Assembly (NCBI RefSeq): GCF_028421645.1
Contig: NZ_CP116887.1
Span: 2,978,001 to 3,042,000, forward strand
Direction: 5' to 3'
From: Aneurinibacillus sp. Ricciae_BoGa-3
GTDB taxonomy: Bacteria > Bacillota > Bacilli > Aneurinibacillales > Aneurinibacillaceae
Length of the DNA stretch: 64,000 nucleotides
The notes beneath the pieces are model-generated. The model did not search any database. It saw nothing but the letters and a program-made list of their open reading frames with translations, and had not been told where the DNA came from. Below, piece by piece: positions 53,127 to 62,805 of the stretch (positions are counted from its first letter, which is position 1; the number at the start of each line of letters is the position of its first letter). A program made the position numbers and the translations under genes.

Positions 53127-54170
53127 TTAAATAAGCGAGACTGCGTGCCGGATTAAGCTTACTGCAACCTGCCCAAGCGGGGCGAATCGCTCATCCTGCG
53201 TCTGGCCTTTTTTCCATCGATAGTAAATTTGCTGGCAGATTACAGCCAGTTTAAAATAAGCAAAAATTTGGTAATACCTAATTTCTGACAAATCGCGCCC
53301 GCTTTTTTCCGCATAACGCTCGATGAACTCGCCCTTTGTTATGAAACCAGGGTACTCTGTTACGGATTTAAAACCATTTCGCAGCGCGGGCGGGTCTTCC
53401 TTGCCAGACCAGTAGCTTAAGGCTACTCCAACGTCAAGCAGCGGGTCCCCGATGGTTGACATTTCCCAATCGAAAACGCCGGCTACTTTTACCGGGTCTT
53501 CTTCGGCAAGCATCATGTTATTAAGTTTAAAATCATTGTGGACAATCGTTGTGCCCTGCGATTGTGGCAATCTTTGCATTAACCATTTTTGCAGGGTCTC
53601 AACCTGCGGTACATCCTCTGTTTTCGCCTTTTCATACCGTTGTATCCAGCCCTGAACCTGCCTTTGCATAAAACCATCCGGCCGCCCTATATCTTCAAGG
53701 CCGGCTTCTTTATAATTGATGGCATGCAAATCGACCAGCGTATCGACTACCGCATAGGAAATGTCCCGCAGCGTATCCACCAAGTTGTCAAAACCTGGGG
53801 GGAAACTGCTGTCGAGCACGATCCCTTTCCTCCGCTCCATAATGTAAAAGGGTGCGCCAATTATCGAGGCATCGTCAGTAAAGATATACGGCCGCGGTGC
53901 AAGCGGAAATACAGGGTGGATTTTCTGTAAAATGCGGCATTCCCGCTCCATATCATGAGCTTTAGGGGCAACCGGCCCGAACGGCGGGCGGCGCAGCACT
54001 CCTTCCCAGTTGCCGCATCGCAAGAGATAAGTCAAATTTGATTTTCCCGCGGAAAATTGTTCGATTTCCAGCTGGCCATTCCCGGCCTCCGGTATATGCT
54101 GCTTGACAAAAAACTCTACGCTTGTTGCATCCAGTTCTTCACCTGTTCGAACAGCGATGGTATCCTTCAT
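53127..54170 (-). CDS. Aminoglycoside-phosphotransferase-fold protein (acyl-CoA dehydrogenase-associated type)
   Basis: 347-residue APH-fold kinase of the group found with fatty-acid genes (ACAD10/11-like N-domain). Kinase motifs: FSAGKSNLTYLLRCG, the catalytic loop TTIVHNDFKLNNMML (His-Asn-Asp) and the metal loop VFDWEMSTIGDPLLDVG. It probably phosphorylates a hydroxylated acyl-CoA or alcohol rather than an antibiotic. Third gene of the ligase-SDR-APH operon; starts 26 bases after the SDR stop. Confidence 0.87.
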   Translation of the reverse strand: MKDTIAVRTGEELDATSVEFFVKQHIPEAGNGQLEIEQFSAGKSNLTYLLRCGNWEGVLRRPPFGPVAPKAHDMERECRILQKIHPVFPLAPRPYIFTDDASIIGAPFYIMERRKGIVLDSSFPPGFDNLVDTLRDISYAVVDTLVDLHAINYKEAGLEDIGRPDGFMQRQVQGWIQRYEKAKTEDVPQVETLQKWLMQRLPQSQGTTIVHNDFKLNNMMLAEEDPVKVAGVFDWEMSTIGDPLLDVGVALSYWSGKEDPPALRNGFKSVTEYPGFITKGEFIERYAEKSGRDLSEIRYYQIFAYFKLAVICQQIYYRWKKGQTQDERFAPLGQVAVSLIRHAVSLI

Positions 54171-54196
54171 AAAATCCTCCCCTAATTATAAGGCCT

Positions 54197-54973
54197 TTAC
54201 ATGGCGTTTGTTCCGCCATCTACCACCAGCACATGGCCGACTACGAAATTTGAAGCAGGAGAAGCAAGGAAAAGCGCTGCCCCTTTCAATTCGGAATCGG
54301 AACCGTATCGGCCGATTGGGATTTGGTCCAGGATATGATTTTGGCCCATTGCCAGTACGCCCTTGGTCATCTTTGTCGGGAAAAACCCCGGAGCAATGGC
54401 GTTTACATGGATATTGTGTTTCGCCCACTTTACCGCGAGATCTTTGGTAAGGGCGATTACCGCGCCTTTGCTGGCATGATAGCCCACCGCATCCATCACA
54501 CGTTCATCCACACCGCCAAGTCCGGCTACTGAAGCGATATTGATAATTTTACCCCCGCCCTGTTCTTTCATAATGCGCCCGACCGCCTGGCACATCAGAA
54601 AGGTCCCTGTGGCGTTAACATTCATTACCATGTTCCATTTATCAAGCGGCATTTCAAAGGAAGGCGTTCCCCAAGAAGTACCGCTGTTGTTAAACAGAAT
54701 GTCAATTCGGCCGAATTCATTCATGGTGGTGTCCACTACCCGCTGTATATCATCCGGGTTGGATACATCCAGTGATAGCGCCATCGTTCGCACACCGTTT
54801 TCTTTCAACCGTTCACTAACTTCCACACAAGCGTCAATTTTTCTTGAACAAACCACAACGTTTGCGCCCGCTTCTGATAAGGCGGAGGCGATTTGCTCAC
54901 CAAGCCCTCTGCCCCCTCCTGTAACGATGGCTGTTTTCCCTTTTAAATCAAATAGCTGGTTTATATGCATCAT
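54197..54973 (-). CDS. Short-chain dehydrogenase/reductase
   Basis: 258 residues from the ATG at 54973 (GGGGAG upstream); a longer frame to 55039 lacks this. Classical SDR: nucleotide-binding TGGGRGLGEQIA, NNSGTSWGTP, catalytic Ser in INIASVAGLGGV and Tyr-Lys in VGYHASKGAVIALTK, end FVVGHVLVVDGGTNAM. Substrate likely an acyl or alcohol metabolite given the operon. Confidence 0.9.
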   Translation of the reverse strand: MMHINQLFDLKGKTAIVTGGGRGLGEQIASALSEAGANVVVCSRKIDACVEVSERLKENGVRTMALSLDVSNPDDIQRVVDTTMNEFGRIDILFNNSGTSWGTPSFEMPLDKWNMVMNVNATGTFLMCQAVGRIMKEQGGGKIINIASVAGLGGVDERVMDAVGYHASKGAVIALTKDLAVKWAKHNIHVNAIAPGFFPTKMTKGVLAMGQNHILDQIPIGRYGSDSELKGAALFLASPASNFVVGHVLVVDGGTNAM

Positions 54974-55048
54974 ACCTGGCTCTCCCCAATCTTTTGATAT
55001 TCTGCTTTTTTCCAACAGGCCATTTGCTTGCGCATTCATAACCTGCCG

Positions 55049-56692
55049 TTAAGGCGTCTTCTTTAACTTCTGTATTTCTTGGTCACGAAGCGTGCGCTTT
55101 AGCAATTTACCGACAGCCGACTTAGGCAGTTCATCCCGAAACTCAATCTGTTTTGGTACCTTATACGGTGCCAGCTGGGCCTTGCAGTAGGCAATAATTT
55201 CTTCTGCCGTTATCTCACCACCTTCGCGCCTCCGTAAAAAGGCTTTTACGGTTTCGCCGCGGTATTCATCCGGCACGCCAAGAACCATAGCTTCCTGTAT
55301 ATCTGGATGCTGGTACAGCACCTCTTCTATCTCCCGCGGATATACGTTGTAACCGCTTGCGATAATCATATCCTTTTTGCGGTCTACAATATAAAAGTAA
55401 CCATCTGCTTCCATTCGGGCGATATCTCCCGTGAAAAGCCACCCGTCCTTTAAAACGGCGGCCGTCTCCTCAGGCAATCCCCAGTAGCCCTTCATCACCT
55501 GCGGGCCTTTTATGATCAGTTCGCCTGCTTCTCCTATCGGGGCCTCTTCAAAACCCTTATCCGTTACCCATACAACCTTTGCATCGGTGGATGGCAGAGG
55601 AATCCCAATACTGCCTGGTCTGCGCTCGTGGAAAGGCGGATTCATATGGGTAACGGGGGACGCTTCTGACAGCCCGTATCCTTCATAGAGGTGGGCTCTG
55701 TTTCCTGTCCGTTTTTCAAACATATGCAGAGCTTCCACCGGCATAGCAGCACCGCCGCTGTTAAAATACTTAACGTTCTCAAGTCCAAAATCCTCCAGAT
55801 CCGGCTGGCTGTTCATGGCAATAAACATGGTTGGAACAGCAGAGAACATATGCGGCTGCTCGCTCTTAATGGTCTCCAGCGCTTCCCGGGCGTCAAAACG
55901 GGGGAGGATAATTTGTTGATTGCCTGCGTAAATGCACAGCAGTGTTAAACACGTAAGACCATAAATATGAAACATAGGCAGCACGTTAATCGCTTTTGCA
56001 TGCTCGGGAAAATCCCCCCGACTAAATATAAAGTCGTAATTCTGCTTAAGATTTGCCATGATATTTCGGTGGGTCAGCATTACCCCTTTGGAAACACCTG
56101 TTGTCCCACCTGTATACTGGAGAACAGCGACATCCTCATGCGGCTCAATGGGTACCTGAGGAGCAGGTGCTGTATGCGCTCGCATAAATTCTTCGAAATC
56201 TATATCTCCATCCTGCAGCGGGATTCCCTGTCCGGTTAATTGGACAACGATGACTTTCTCAAGCGGGGTCTTAGGCTGAACTTGTTTGACCCGCCCGTAC
56301 ATCATGTCAAGCACAACCATATACCGGGCACCGGAATCCGTTAAGATATGTTCGATTTCCCGCTCCACATACATCGGATTTACTTGCGTCACAATGCCCC
56401 CCAGCCGCAATGCAGCAAAGAATGAAAAGATGTAGTGGGGAGAATTGGGCAGCATAAGTGCGACTCTGTCACCCTTCTGGAAACCTGCTGCATGCAGCGA
56501 AGCTGCCAGAAGCTCGGCAGCCCCCGCCAGTTCCCTATAGGACCAGCTTTTCCAGTAGAAGGTTAACGCTTTTTTATCGCCATATTTGCCAACTGCTTGT
56601 TCGAGCATCTCGGGAAGCGATGCGTCGTCTACATCTGTAAACTCACCAATATTGTCTGGATACAGGGATAACCATGGTTTCACTGGCCTCAT
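55049..56692 (-). CDS. Long-chain acyl-CoA ligase (LcfA-like)
   Basis: 547 residues from the ATG at 56692, which follows AAAGGAG by 7 bases; the frame to 56764 lacks a ribosome binding site. Motifs: LQYTGGTTGVSKGVMLTH, YEGYGLSEASPVTHM, GWLFTGDIARMEADGYFY, and the C-terminal KSAVGKLLKRTLRD with the acyl-transfer Lys. First gene of an operon with an SDR and an APH-like kinase, in the order typical of a fatty-acid or branched-acid degradation cluster. An inverted repeat lies 51 bases upstream. Confidence 0.92.
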   Translation of the reverse strand: MRPVKPWLSLYPDNIGEFTDVDDASLPEMLEQAVGKYGDKKALTFYWKSWSYRELAGAAELLAASLHAAGFQKGDRVALMLPNSPHYIFSFFAALRLGGIVTQVNPMYVEREIEHILTDSGARYMVVLDMMYGRVKQVQPKTPLEKVIVVQLTGQGIPLQDGDIDFEEFMRAHTAPAPQVPIEPHEDVAVLQYTGGTTGVSKGVMLTHRNIMANLKQNYDFIFSRGDFPEHAKAINVLPMFHIYGLTCLTLLCIYAGNQQIILPRFDAREALETIKSEQPHMFSAVPTMFIAMNSQPDLEDFGLENVKYFNSGGAAMPVEALHMFEKRTGNRAHLYEGYGLSEASPVTHMNPPFHERRPGSIGIPLPSTDAKVVWVTDKGFEEAPIGEAGELIIKGPQVMKGYWGLPEETAAVLKDGWLFTGDIARMEADGYFYIVDRKKDMIIASGYNVYPREIEEVLYQHPDIQEAMVLGVPDEYRGETVKAFLRRREGGEITAEEIIAYCKAQLAPYKVPKQIEFRDELPKSAVGKLLKRTLRDQEIQKLKKTP

Positions 56693-56742
56693 ACGGTATC
56701 TCCTTTGCATTATAATTGGTTGATACGATACTTTATTTAAAA

Positions 56743-56758
56743 GTGACAAACTCGTCAC
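56743..56758. promoter_or_regulatory. Candidate operator of the ligase-SDR-APH operon
   Basis: GTGACAAACTCGTCAC: perfect 5-base arms around 6 bases, in the promoter region. Differs from the FadR box, so a separate TetR-type regulator may act here. No regulator gene is adjacent. Confidence 0.6.
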
Positions 56759-56881
56759 ATTCATTATATTATAACTTTTCTGAAATTGGAATGTGCATGG
56801 GTGCTTTTCCCGTGTTCGGTGAAATGAAGGTTAGCAGCCATAGTTGAGTGGTAACACACAGGAAAGGAGGCTGGTATAAAA

Positions 56882-57109
56882 ATGTCACAGGAAGAAAGCA
56901 ACAACATGAATCACGAAAAAGAGAATAAAACGAAGGGGCGCGGCATGCAGCCAAATCGTGAAGGAAGTGGGAACACTCAGCAGCCGCGTATCAACCAGGT
57001 TCCTTTCTATGGAGAAGATGAAACCGATTTTGAGAAGAATAAGCATCTGATGGTTGTGCGGCAGGAAGCTATAGAAGCTAGGCAGTCGAAGGAGGATAAG
57101 AATAAGTAA
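56882..57109 (+). CDS. Small hydrophilic protein of unknown function
   Basis: 75 residues, rich in Asn, Glu, Lys and Gln, without a hydrophobic segment (MSQEESNNMNHEKENKTKGR; ends QSKEDKNK). The ATG follows AAAGGAGG by about 9 bases, an excellent site. It has the look of a small spore or disordered stress protein, but no family is recognised. A terminator follows. Confidence 0.55.
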   Translation: MSQEESNNMNHEKENKTKGRGMQPNREGSGNTQQPRINQVPFYGEDETDFEKNKHLMVVRQEAIEARQSKEDKNK

Positions 57110-57150
57110 AAAAAACCAGGATGGGCAAACAGGCGCCTTTCCCGGTTTTT
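57110..57150. terminator. Terminator (bidirectional)
   Basis: AAAAACC and GG pair with CC and GGTTTTT around a long loop, between convergent genes. Confidence 0.55.
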
Positions 57151-57160
57151 CGTGTAAGGT

Positions 57161-57595
57161 CTACTCCGTTTGAAACCGGTCTACTAGCCGCCTTAATTCC
57201 CCGTGCTTCGCCCAATAAGCTTCAGGCTCGAATGAAACGCTTCTGACACGCACAATCACGATATCGTTTCTATATGGCCGGAGGGAAATTTCCTCCCCAT
57301 CTTTAAGATAAATTTCCGCTGCCACGGGGCCGCCAGAAACCGCATGAACAGGCAGTTTCTCAACAAGCTTACACTGGTTTAACCACAGCACCAGCTGGCC
57401 CGCCTGCGTTTCTGCAGCCTGTTCCCCGAATATCACTGCCCGCATTACGTTTTCGGGCAGGATATGCATCCCCGGCAAATCACGATGATAGAATTTTAGC
57501 AGCTTCTTTATATAACGGCGAAAAAAAAGAAGTATTATGATAAAAAGTATAATGGCAAAGCCAAACCACCACTGTTTATGTATAAAAAACTGCAA
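57161..57595 (-). CDS. Membrane-anchored protein of unknown function
   Basis: About 144 residues if TTG 57595 is the start (8 bases after AAGGAG); the frame extends to 57613. One N-terminal membrane segment (WWFGFAIILFIIILLFF), then a basic stretch and a soluble domain of mixed strands and helices (VMRAVIFGEQAAETQAGQLV; EISLRPYRNDIVIVRVRSV). Family unknown. Confidence 0.55.
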   Translation of the reverse strand: MQFFIHKQWWFGFAIILFIIILLFFRRYIKKLLKFYHRDLPGMHILPENVMRAVIFGEQAAETQAGQLVLWLNQCKLVEKLPVHAVSGGPVAAEIYLKDGEEISLRPYRNDIVIVRVRSVSFEPEAYWAKHGELRRLVDRFQTE

Positions 57596-57718
57596 CAGGT
57601 TCACTCCTTGCAAGATGGCTTTCCTACTGATTATATACTATTTCCTCATAATATATTGACGTACTTTATTTTTCATGGCATATTTCTAATAGGATTGTGA
57701 AACAAATTTCATATTGAA

Positions 57719-57856
57719 TCCTTCGGGGCAGGGTGAAATTCCCTACCGGCGGTGATGGATCATTGGATCCTCAGTCCGTGACCCGCGAGCAAAAGCAAGC
57801 GGTGGACCTGGTGCAAGTCCGGGACCGACAGTATAGTCTGGATGGGAGAAGGGAGA
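57719..57856 (+). ncRNA. FMN riboswitch (RFN element)
   Basis: Contains the RFN signature: GGGGCAGGGTGAAATTCCCT, ACCGGCGGTGAT, CAGTCCGTGACCCGCGAGC, GGTGCAAGTCCGGGACCGACAG-type segments and GATGGGAGAAG. It lies directly upstream of ribU, and its 3' end runs into the ribosome binding site, so FMN probably blocks translation of the riboflavin transporter. Confidence 0.95.
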
Positions 57857-57862
57857 ATGTAA

Positions 57863-58456
57863 GTGATGCAAGGCAACGTCAGAAAGACAGCCTTTATTTC
57901 GCTGCTGTCTACAATTGGTTTTTTACTCATGTTTGTTGAATTTCCGCTGCCCATGATTCCGCCTTTTCTGCAAATTGGTGTCAGTGAAATTCCGGCTCTT
58001 ATTGGAGCCATTATGTTCGGACCGGCTGCAGGCGTAGCCGTAGAACTCATTAAGAATCTGTTGCATTTCCTCATTACGAATCGCGGCGGCATGGGTGTGG
58101 GCGAGCTGTCCAACTTGATTGCCGGGAGCACTTTTGTGATTTGCTCCGCTTACTTTATCCGCAAATCTGCAGGTAAAAAAGCCGGTTATTGGGTCGGGCT
58201 TACGTTCGGCACCATTGCGATGGCTGTTGTGATGATGGTTGCCAACTATTACATCTTTATTCCGGCTTTCGCCTATGTAATGGGACAATCTGTCGGAGAT
58301 ATTATAAGCTGGTCTCACACAGCAAATGCAAGCATCAACAGTCTTTGGACGCTTGTACTATATGCGGTTTTGCCGTTTAATATTATTAAGGGAATTGTGG
58401 AGGCGTTCATAGCTTATCCCATTTATAATCGGCTTAAGCCGACTGTTCAATCTTAG
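57863..58456 (+). CDS. ribU: Riboflavin ECF transporter S component
   Basis: 197 residues with five to six membrane segments: the substrate-binding subunit of an energy-coupling factor transporter for riboflavin. Family blocks: FVEFPLPMIPPFLQIGVSEI, the MFGPAAGVAVELIKNLLHFL segment and GELSNLIAGSTFV. Start GTG 57863 or ATG 57866, 7-10 bases after GGGAG. Controlled by the FMN riboswitch just upstream. The ECF ATPases are not in the window. Confidence 0.93.
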   Translation: MMQGNVRKTAFISLLSTIGFLLMFVEFPLPMIPPFLQIGVSEIPALIGAIMFGPAAGVAVELIKNLLHFLITNRGGMGVGELSNLIAGSTFVICSAYFIRKSAGKKAGYWVGLTFGTIAMAVVMMVANYYIFIPAFAYVMGQSVGDIISWSHTANASINSLWTLVLYAVLPFNIIKGIVEAFIAYPIYNRLKPTVQS

Positions 58457-58471
58457 ATTTTCAGGTTTATG

Positions 58472-58517
58472 TCAATTCCAGCCACAGCCCTGTTTTATGA
58501 GCTGGAATTCATTTTTA
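58472..58517 (+). terminator. Rho-independent terminator of ribU
   Basis: AATTCCAGC / GCTGGAATT stem with a long loop, then a T-rich tract. A second hairpin (GGCTGC / GCAGCC) lies at 58529-58552. No gene is seen from 58457 to 58700. Confidence 0.6.
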
Positions 58518-58700
58518 AAAACAACACGGCTGCTATCCTCGGATGGCAGCCTTTATTTGGGTGTTTAACTGCGGGCGAAAGGTGGTAATAAGAACCATCG
58601 TCTTCGGTCTTACATCCTGATTCACTTCCACAGACCCCCATAAAACGAACGGCTTGTACGAATCCATGTAATAAATACGTGCTGGAGGTGACTTATTACA

Positions 58701-58886
58701 TTGAACAACACGATGTTAAATGAAGATGCAAAGAAGGTAGAAATTGTAGTAAGCAATGCTGATGAGATGGTGAATACCATGAAAAATATTGGCAGACATT
58801 ATCCGCAGGCTATTTTTAACAAGCTTGAGTACCTCGGCTTACAAAACGGCCAGTTATCCGTTAAATTATGCTATGTGACGAATTAA
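58701..58886 (+). CDS. 61-residue protein of unknown function
   Basis: TTG at 58701 follows GGAGGTGA by 9 bases. Product MNNTMLNEDAKKVEIVVSNA, then NIGRHYPQAIFNKLEYLGLQ and ends LSVKLCYVTN. Small soluble protein, no known family. Strong terminator immediately downstream. Confidence 0.55.
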   Translation: MNNTMLNEDAKKVEIVVSNADEMVNTMKNIGRHYPQAIFNKLEYLGLQNGQLSVKLCYVTN

Positions 58887-58912
58887 ACAGGGCACACGCC
58901 CTGTTTTTTTGT
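58886..58912 (+). terminator. Rho-independent terminator
   Basis: ACAGGGC / GCCCTGT stem followed by seven T. Confidence 0.85.
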
Positions 58913-58913
58913 G

Positions 58914-59348
58914 TCAATGTTTTAGATGCCTGTGAATAATAGCCAAAATGGATTTGCGTGTCAAAATTCCTGTAAAAACTCCCTCTTCGTTAACGACGCA
59001 AAGAAAAGGATGGTTGATGGAGAGCTCTAGGGCTTTAAAAAAGATGCCATTCTCCATAATGCGGGCGACCTTCGTATCCATCACTTCTTCCACTTTGTGT
59101 GCGGATAAATTATCGTATTCTATTTTCTCGAGGCCAAGGATGCTGTCCAGAATCAGTGTCGTGCTCACTAGTCCCTTAAGTTTGTAATCCCGGTCCAAAA
59201 CGGGAATCGCTGAGTAGCCAGATTTAATAAGGACAAGCAGAGCATGCTCCAGCGTGTTGCCCTCCTGCACGATCGCGACTTTTTGGGATGGGATGATTAA
59301 CTCACTAATTTCATGATCCAGAATCTCTTCCTTCTCCAGTTTCGTCAT
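58914..59348 (-). CDS. darB: CBS-domain c-di-AMP receptor (DarB/CbpB-like)
   Basis: 144-residue protein of two CBS domains (about 15-70 and 83-140), matching YkuL/DarB of Bacillus: ELIIPSQKVAIVQEGNTLEH, LLVLIKSGYSAIPVLDRDYK, VMDTKVARIMENG and CVVNEEGVFTGILTRKSIL. DarB binds cyclic di-AMP and, without it, stimulates RelA. It overlaps mscL by 4 bases (ATGA), so the two are translated together. Confidence 0.85.
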   Translation of the reverse strand: MTKLEKEEILDHEISELIIPSQKVAIVQEGNTLEHALLVLIKSGYSAIPVLDRDYKLKGLVSTTLILDSILGLEKIEYDNLSAHKVEEVMDTKVARIMENGIFFKALELSINHPFLCVVNEEGVFTGILTRKSILAIIHRHLKH

Positions 59349-59848
59349 AATCGATCACTTTCCCCTTCATGAAAAGATTCATATTTCTTCTGTTCCGCTA
59401 GTTCAAAGAATGAGGTACAAGACTGACAACGTACAGCCAGATACGGCACTTGCGACAGGCAGTACGGGCATTCTTTGTCAGCAGGTTCCTTTATCCCTTC
59501 TTTTAATGCTCTCAGTTTTATTATACGCGAGTACGTTCGAACGACAACAAATAGTGTAATCGCAATAATTAGAAAATGCAACACGTTGTTGAGAAACAAC
59601 CCGTAATTAATCGTGGGGGCGCCAGCACTTTGTGCTGCGGCAAGCGAAGGGTAAGCATGCCTGGAAAGGTTAATATACAGGCTGGAAAAATCAGCCCCGT
59701 TTAACAACTTTCCTATCGGGGGCATGATAATGTCTTTAACAAGCGAATTAACAATCGCATTAAATGCCGTACCCATTGCAACCCCGACTGCAAGCTCAAT
59801 AATATTGCCTTTGCTAATAAATTTTTTAAAATCACTTACAACTCTCAT
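59345..59848 (-). CDS. mscL: Large-conductance mechanosensitive channel
   Basis: 167 residues. Two membrane helices with the family signature: KFISKGNIIELAVGVAMGTA (first), VLHFLIIAITLFVVVRTYSR (second). The C-terminus adds a zinc-ribbon-like pair CPYCLSQV and CQSC, unusual compared with the plain E. coli protein but found in some Bacillales. The start at 59848 has weak spacing to GGGAGG; an upstream GTG is possible. Releases solutes at osmotic downshock. Last base pair overlaps darB. Confidence 0.92.
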   Translation of the reverse strand: MRVVSDFKKFISKGNIIELAVGVAMGTAFNAIVNSLVKDIIMPPIGKLLNGADFSSLYINLSRHAYPSLAAAQSAGAPTINYGLFLNNVLHFLIIAITLFVVVRTYSRIIKLRALKEGIKEPADKECPYCLSQVPYLAVRCQSCTSFFELAEQKKYESFHEGESDRL

Positions 59849-59929
59849 ATGGCCCTTGGCCACCTCCCTTAGGGTCCCATTATCTTTTATCTATTCTTAC
59901 CCCCCCGGACACTTCCTGAATGCATAAAA

Positions 59930-59952
59930 GGAAGCCGGGGGTAGCGGCTTCC
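59930..59952. terminator. Rho-independent terminator of spoIIIE
   Basis: GGAAGCCG / CGGCTTCC stem with a 7-base loop, T-rich on the minus strand. Confidence 0.75.
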
Positions 59953-59968
59953 TCTGTGTAAAACTGTA

Positions 59969-62497
59969 TTATGAAATATGGGTATCCGTGCGCGGACTTA
60001 AAACTTCGCGAGGTTTGCTTCCCTCATAAGGGCCAACGATGCCTCTTGCTTCCATCATATCGATCAGCCGGGCGGCTCGCGTGTAACCTACCCGCAGCCT
60101 CCGCTGAACAAGGGAAACAGAAGCAGTCTGTGCCTCACGAACGAGCTGCACAGCCTGGTCATACAATTCGTCGTCCGGGTGATCCGGTTCGGCTGCAGCC
60201 TCTTCGTCCGGTATCATTTCCGGATGATATCGCGCTTCGAGCTGGCTTTTTACATAGGAAACGATGTTTTCTACTTCCTGATCACTAATGAACGCACCCT
60301 GCACGCGCGTTGGTTTGGAAGCGCCAACTGGAAGGTATAACATATCGCCCCGGCCTAATAATTTTTCAGCGCCGCCCATATCCAGAATGGTGCGCGAATC
60401 TGCCATAGAAGAAACGCCAAACGCTATTCGTGAAGGGATATTGGCCTTAATGACGCCGGTAATGACGTCTACCGACGGCCTCTGCGTGGCAATAATTAAA
60501 TGGATGCCGGCCGCACGGGCCATCTGGGCCAGGCGGCAAATCGCATCTTCCACATCACCCGGGGCTACCATCATGAGATCGGCAAGCTCGTCCACAATGA
60601 CTACAATCAAAGGCAGAGCAGGCTGCCCCTGCAAGGCCATGATATGGTTATAGCGTTCCAGGTCTCTTGTTCCCGATTTGGCAAACAATTCGTAGCGACG
60701 CTCCATCTCCTGCAGCACTTTTTTCAAAGCGATAGAAGCCCGGCGAGGATCAGTCACCACTGGCGATAACAAGTGTGGAATACCATTGTACACATTCAAC
60801 TCTACCATTTTGGGGTCAATCATCATTAATTTAACTTCACTTGGCTTCGCCTTGAACAAAATGCTCATGATGATGCCGTTTATACAAACAGATTTTCCGC
60901 TTCCGGTCGCACCTGCAACCAGAAGGTGAGGCATTTTAGCCAGGTTGCCGATAATGGGCTGGCCGGAGATGTCACGGCCCAGCGCAATGCTCAGGCGGTT
61001 ATCGTCGTGCTGATATTCTTCGCTCTCCAATACCTCACGAAGCGTTACCAGGGAAATTTCATCGTTTGGCACCTCAATCCCTATGGCGGATTTACCGGGA
61101 ATTGGAGCTTCAATCCTGATACCGCGTGCTGCCAGTGCCAGCGCTATATCATCTGTCAAATTGACAATTTTGCTTACCTTAACTCCTACGGCCGGTTGCA
61201 CTTCATAACGGGTTACAGTTGGACCGCGCTGTACGCGAAGCACCCGGGCCTGTACACCGAAACTTTCCAGCGTTGCCTCTAGTTTATGCGCGTTATTTTG
61301 TGCGCTTCTGTTCGAGGCATTTTGTTTATTCATTTTTGGACGGTCCAGAAGCGCTAATCTCGGCAGCAAATAATTGGACTCTTCCTGTTCCTCAAATTGC
61401 AGTGATACTTCCGGAACCGGTGCTGGCGGTTCCTTCAATTCCGTATGCTTGCGTTCCTGCAGCGTGACCTTAATGCGCGGGCCATCGCTTGTCATTTGCA
61501 TGGGCAACGGTTCCTCCGTATGTTCCTCTATCGCCGGATCATTATCTGTAAAGTCATCAATAATAAGTTCTGTGCCATGGCCTGCCTCATCATGCGGGTG
61601 ATACATGTCTTGTTGGCTTGCCTGTATCTTTTCTTCGCTATGTATAGGTTTCTCAACTTTCTCTCTTTTGCCGTTTTTCGCGAAACGTTTCAGAAATCCG
61701 GCCTTTTCACTGTTTGTATCATTTGCAGAGTCTAGCGCAGCCGATGGAGCATCTGATTCGGTATCCGCTTCTGCTTCCTGTTGACTCTGTTCTTCACGCG
61801 CCCGCAGCCGTTCTTCCCGTTTCTCGCTCAGAAGGGCGAGTGCGTCCTGGGACATTCCCGCTATTCCAGCACCGATTTTGGACAGGCCGACCCGCATCGA
61901 AGAGAGCATGCGTACATAAGAAAGTTGGAAGGCCAGCATAATGCCTATGAGCACCATGAAAATCACTATTAGCATAGCTCCAGCGTTTCCGGCAAGATAC
62001 GAAAAGAAACCGTACCCGATTGCCCCGATCATCCCTCCGCCCACGTCTGTCGTGGAAGGCTTGCCGGCATTGATCTGCATTTTCTCTTTTAAAAGCAAAT
62101 CCCAGGAAACAGATACAACCGAACGGGCAGCGAACTTTCCATTGACTGTAAGCTGTTCAAACAAAAGGCGATGGTCCCATACAAGTATGGAGAACAACAA
62201 TAGACCAAGACCAACCCACCTGGCGGACAGCAGAGCAGGCCACTTACGCTGTACCATAACATAAAGGCCAATTGCCACGCCAAAAAGCGGAATCAGAAAA
62301 TCCCATGATCCTGCAGCAATGCGAAACACCCAGGAAAAGTAACGGCCGAACCACGTTGCATTTGAAAAAGTCAGCAGGACGAGCAGCGAGATCGCGATCA
62401 TAACAAGCCCGTATAGCTCATAACGCAGCGTATCCCGCAAGTTTGTATTTGGTTTCCCTTTTTGTTTTCCCTTTTTAACTTTTCTAACATTTGCCAC
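59969..62497 (-). CDS. spoIIIE: FtsK/SpoIIIE family DNA translocase
   Basis: 842 residues. Four N-terminal membrane segments (about 30-180), a charged linker (about 200-420) and the motor with Walker [14 protein letters not shown] (about 534) and Walker [14 protein letters not shown] winged-helix gamma domain ends the protein ([38 protein letters not shown]), which reads SRS/KOPS sites. Such translocases clear DNA from the septum and, in sporulation, pump the chromosome into the forespore. SftA lacks the membrane segments, so SpoIIIE is preferred. Confidence 0.94.
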   Translation of the reverse strand: MANVRKVKKGKQKGKPNTNLRDTLRYELYGLVMIAISLLVLLTFSNATWFGRYFSWVFRIAAGSWDFLIPLFGVAIGLYVMVQRKWPALLSARWVGLGLLLFSILVWDHRLLFEQLTVNGKFAARSVVSVSWDLLLKEKMQINAGKPSTTDVGGGMIGAIGYGFFSYLAGNAGAMLIVIFMVLIGIMLAFQLSYVRMLSSMRVGLSKIGAGIAGMSQDALALLSEKREERLRAREEQSQQEAEADTESDAPSAALDSANDTNSEKAGFLKRFAKNGKREKVEKPIHSEEKIQASQQDMYHPHDEAGHGTELIIDDFTDNDPAIEEHTEEPLPMQMTSDGPRIKVTLQERKHTELKEPPAPVPEVSLQFEEQEESNYLLPRLALLDRPKMNKQNASNRSAQNNAHKLEATLESFGVQARVLRVQRGPTVTRYEVQPAVGVKVSKIVNLTDDIALALAARGIRIEAPIPGKSAIGIEVPNDEISLVTLREVLESEEYQHDDNRLSIALGRDISGQPIIGNLAKMPHLLVAGATGSGKSVCINGIIMSILFKAKPSEVKLMMIDPKMVELNVYNGIPHLLSPVVTDPRRASIALKKVLQEMERRYELFAKSGTRDLERYNHIMALQGQPALPLIVVIVDELADLMMVAPGDVEDAICRLAQMARAAGIHLIIATQRPSVDVITGVIKANIPSRIAFGVSSMADSRTILDMGGAEKLLGRGDMLYLPVGASKPTRVQGAFISDQEVENIVSYVKSQLEARYHPEMIPDEEAAAEPDHPDDELYDQAVQLVREAQTASVSLVQRRLRVGYTRAARLIDMMEARGIVGPYEGSKPREVLSPRTDTHIS

Positions 62498-62655
62498 CGA
62501 TAATCACCACCGGGCATCATTATAACACAGAACATACGAGCGGTCATGGAATGGATTGTGTATTCATAAGTACTCTACAAAATAAAGCATGACTCATCCT
62601 CGTAATGCAAACAATAAACCTATCGGGAATTTTTAGTGAGAGGAGGTTCTTTTCA

Positions 62656-62781
62656 ATGAACAGATTTGCTTTCAGCATCGGAGTGGAGGTTCTTATTTTC
62701 GTAATTGGCACGGCGCTCTTGGTCGGATTTATGATATGGGCATGGAAAACAAGGAAAGCAAGAAGAGCAAAGGAAAGGTAA
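62656..62781 (+). CDS. 41-residue single-span membrane protein
   Basis: ATG 62656 follows GAGGAGGTTC. Product MNRFAFSIGVEVLIFVIGTA, then LLVGFMIWAWKTRKARRAKER: one membrane helix and a strongly basic tail. No known family. Too short for usual gene finders. Confidence 0.55.
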   Translation: MNRFAFSIGVEVLIFVIGTALLVGFMIWAWKTRKARRAKER

Positions 62782-62805
62782 AGCATGTGCGGAAGCCTCA
62801 AGGTA

